Shown piece by piece: positions 60,776 to 64,000 of a stretch of DNA of 64,000 nt; position 1 is the stretch's first letter, and each line of letters opens with the position of its first letter. Under the pieces are notes generated by a model. That model did not search any database. It saw only the letters and a list, made by a program, of their open reading frames with translations, and was not told the DNA's origin. The stretch is taken from the NCBI RefSeq assembly GCF_018143015.1, contig NC_054742.1, positions 55,809,195 to 55,873,194 of the forward strand, given 5' to 3'. The position numbers and the translations under genes are program-made. The DNA is from Lytechinus variegatus. Lineage: Eukaryota > Echinodermata > Echinoidea > Temnopleuroida > Toxopneustidae.

Positions 60776-63201
60776 AGAGTAGACCAAGGGAATGTTAATA
60801 ATGGGCTATCAAGGACATACATGTACAATGTGGACATCTTCATCCAATCCTCATTGAAACCTTGATCAAACTCATCATCCTTAATACTGTAAACAAACCA
60901 GTAACGATCACAACAAATGATAGTATTGGACTTTTATTGCATACAAAAACCCGCTCATCATGTGTCGATTGTGAAAATATAAAATTTGGTTTACAAAACA
61001 TCACTATAAAATTATCTTCAATAAAAAATATGTCTAAATACAGTATACACATCTGATATTGCAACACAATAAATACTTAATCTTTGAAAAAGTCCATCTT
61101 CAAAAGAAAGAGATAAGTACATGCTGATATAAAAATAAGTCTTGATTTTTCAGTTTGTTAATACAAAACTGCGCTTAATTGCAATTATTTGACATGAATG
61201 TAGAAAAATAAATATATTCCTATACACAACTGAAATGCTACTTAAAGTGATAAAGAGGTGTATATCATCTAGAATGAGCTATTTCACACACCAAAAACAT
61301 GTTTTCTTTGGATAAAAATAAAGTTTTAAAACATCTGAATTCAGACTTTGGTCTTAAAAGGGCATATCTGACATCAGAATGTTTGAAAATGCTCTTTCAG
61401 ACATTTTAAAAAATGACATACAAAAAAACAAATAAGACATTACGCTTAGCAACCGATTGGGATTGGGGGTTATAAAGGATCATACACGATAATCAATTCA
61501 GTCATAGAAATCAGACCTGCAAATAAATTATTTCTGTGATAAATTCAAGAACTGTTTGAAGGACTAATTTCAAACTTGGTAGATGAATGCAAGTATATAG
61601 GAATGACTATGATATCTACTTTTGGGAATGACTTGATCTTGCAATAATTTTATCTTGATAGATTAACAATGTGAATAGATTAATTTGATAGTTTTGACAA
61701 TGTTACATAAAGTATGCATTATAGTGCACATCTGGCAATGGTGGAGGCATAAATTTCAACTGCATGCAGTCGAGAATCAATCTAGCTTCGTTTCATGACG
61801 CAAGTCATATTTCTATAGCTTTCTGCCAAAGGATTATAAGAATTTTTACTTGGTGAATAAGTTGACAATGGCACCTCCATAAATGTGTGGTCTAAGTTAA
61901 ACTGGGTTACAATAACTAAACCATAGCTATATAATGCCACCCAATGCTTTTATTTCGGCACTTATAATCATTTCAAGAAGAATTGCCACAGGGAATTTAT
62001 CAACAAATCTTTATACTCCGCTGACCAATTGTGAAATTTCATATTTTCATAATTCATGCAATGGGTATCTGATTTCATTTTTTTTTAATCTTTGTTAATC
62101 TATTTTTCTTTATTCTGCAGTTACACAGATGCATTGTCATATCCAGCAAACAAAACAAGTGGATCAACTTCAAGTGAGGTATTTTTTCTTTGGAATAATG
62201 ATAAAACAGGTATGGATAAAATTATGTATATTTCCGTTACAATCATTTCTTGATTCAATCACAACCAACAGTTACTTTAGAAAGCTCAATAACTGACATA
62301 ACTATCATAAAGAACATACTACATTTTCATTTTATAATGAAAAAAAACATAGGATTTTTATAATTTATTTTCTGAACCATAGGCCTCAATGCATAAAATA
62401 ATTTTTATGCAGAATTTTTGTTTTAAATAAATACTTTTTATTTAAAACAAAACAATGTTTTCTGTAAACACTGATCAGTACCACTTGGCAGCTCTTTATT
62501 ATGGATGTCACAGTTTTACCAAATATTGCATTTGCCCCTGAAGTGTATTTCCAAATAACAGCCTTATACTTTCCCTGAATATTTCTTAAACCTGAAAAAC
62601 ATTTGATTTGTTTACAGAATATGGAAAATCTAAATCTAAAAATAGAGTAATAGTAACATGCAAATGACACTTCCATTTAAATAAACAATGACAAAACATA
62701 AACAACATAAAAAAACAAATAAACTTTGATCACATATCAAAGGCAGTATTGTTTTCGGAGAATTATTTTTAGTGGCAGTAGGGGGATTTCAAAGAAATTT
62801 TTTTCGAGTTGAATGGCTAATGAGAAGTAAATGACAAAGCCAAAGCCATAATGCACCATCTATCAAATTAAAGCATACTACTTGATGATGATTCACAACA
62901 AGTGTAACAACATACTAGCAGATTTAACCAAAATATGGCACCGAGATGATACACATATTCTAGGAGGATCCTAACTATGTGTATTTCAATTCACATGTCT
63001 ATTTTCACATTTAAGAAAAGGTTCTAATAAGTGTTACCCTGGGTGAAGATATAAAATGTGTTAAAATATACTGTGCTAGTTTATATCTCCTACATGACTG
63101 ACCTTCTAGAAACTATGTGACTTATAAAATCTGGAAGTTCTCCCTATATAGTGAAAGACCTGGTAAAATATGGGCCAAAATACTTTTCAACTTGTCAAAA
63201 T

Positions 63202-63373
63202 TCATTCATTGATCACTGTCTCAAGAGCTTTGGTAAACCTGAAAATTTCTGACAACTTTTGAAGACTCTGATCATCTCGGATGGAGCTGTAGAAGAACTC
63301 CGGTGCTTCCAATCGCAGCTTATGAAGACTGAATAAGAAGGTCCCATCGCATTCTTGCAGTGATGATCTCCAT
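63202..63373 (-). CDS. Last coding exon (partial gene) of an unidentified protein
   Basis: After a good acceptor (TGTGTACAG) the minus strand reads WRSSLQECDGTFLFSLHKLR, then LEAPEFFYSSIRDDQSLQKL, then SEIFRFTKALETVINE and TGA. The composition and codon use look like a real alpha-helical C-terminus, and there is no internal stop. It needs two bases from an upstream exon to the right, which is outside the window or in an unrecognised exon. I cannot assign a family. Confidence 0.65.
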
Positions 63374-64000
63374 CTGTACACATGTCTCAAGTAAAATAAA
63401 AGATCATCTGTTAACGTACATGAGTCAAGTAAAAAACAAAAGATCATCTGTTAACGTACATGGGTCAAGTAAACGAAAGATTGTCTGTTAATAACGTACA
63501 TGGGTCAAGTAAAACAAAAGATCACCTGTTAATGGCATACAAAAGTTTGTTTGCTGTAACCCACCCCGACTGTAATAAAACCTACTGAGTTTCATTTTTT
63601 TTCCATTAAAATTGGAGGAAGAAGAATGTGTCAACCGACCCCAATTAGCTTATGTAATTATGAACACAAATTCTGCAGTCATGATGGAAATATAACAATA
63701 ACATATTGAAAGGGTTTGTACAATAAAAGAAAATGAAAGATTCCTTTTTTTTAAATCAAATTATGGCATCAAATGATGCATTTTTGTTGTAGCCTATAAT
63801 TCATTTTTTTTTACACTTTGTCAACTAGTATATACATTCTTGACTGTCACTTCCATTGCATAAATTCACAATATTTGGGTATTCAAACATTTACCCATGT
63901 AAATGTTTGAGACATGTAACACAAAGATCTATCAAATTAACCTTTTAAAGAATGATTCTGATTGACTGACAATTGGTATGTTGAACAATTTGCGCATGAA
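63374..64000. other. Probable last intron of the right-edge gene
   Basis: Upstream (right) of the terminal exon. It starts with a tandem repeat and continues as AT-rich sequence without an exon I can recognise. Confidence 0.4.
63378..63535. repeat. Tandem repeat, about 3-4 units of 44-48 bp
   Basis: Units share TACATGGGTCAAGTAAAACA then AAAGATCATCTGTTAACG. They begin within a few bases of the splice acceptor of the terminal exon, and the first unit includes the acceptor-side CATGTCTCAAGTAAAATAAA. Confidence 0.8.

Larger units (their letters stand above)
58941..63201. other. Intergenic region between ARF and the next gene
   Basis: Holds family A copy 5, a family R copy, and otherwise AT-rich sequence with no gene features. 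TATTCTGCAG at about 62112-62121 looks like a splice acceptor, but no coherent exon follows. Confidence 0.55.

Noticed and set aside
62122-62179. Possible plus-strand exon after TATTCTGCAG
   Set aside because: The acceptor is good but the donor is weak. The short frame (YTDALSYPANKTSGSTSSE) has no partner exon or homology I can recognise.

Overview
The window looks like nuclear DNA from an echinoderm, most probably a sea urchin. This is an inference from intron-rich genes with animal-type splice sites, from deuterostome orthologues (pleckstrin, the cilia factor ZMYND10, an ARF GTPase), from an AT-rich background broken by long poly(C)/poly(G) tracts, and from a high density of short fold-back DNA elements and tRNA-derived SINEs. 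No species can be named from sequence alone.

Layout. (1) 3-386, + strand: the last coding exon of an unidentified Gln/Ala/Pro-rich protein, followed by about 12 kb without a recognisable gene. (2) 12930-26679, + strand: a complete nine-exon pleckstrin gene (PH-DEP-PH, 376 aa) preceded by a GC-richer putative promoter. (3) 26.7-33.6 kb: intergenic, mainly fold-back elements and two SINEs. (4) 33659-47111, - strand: a complete twelve-exon ZMYND10 gene (about 457 aa, C-terminal MYND zinc finger), with a very GC-rich block just upstream of its start codon. As written, the exons are one base short of an open frame at the exon 10/11 junction. (5) 47.3-52.5 kb: intergenic. (6) 52570-58723, - strand: a complete six-exon ARF-family small GTPase (179 aa). 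(7) 58.7-63.2 kb: intergenic. (8) 63202-63373, - strand: the last coding exon of an unidentified gene that enters from the right edge.

The genes are single-copy neighbours with unrelated jobs (membrane-lipid signalling, axonemal dynein assembly, vesicle traffic). There is no operon-like logic.

The more unusual content is in the non-coding sequence. At least a dozen families of fold-back elements occupy introns and spacers. One roughly 600-bp family with TTAA-type ends is present five times. A near-perfect 879-bp hairpin element with a 9-bp target-site duplication lies in ARF intron 1. A tandem-repeat element in ZMYND10 intron 9 carries six copies of a nuclear-receptor DR1 motif. I see no rRNA, tRNA gene, CRISPR array or bacterial-type feature.
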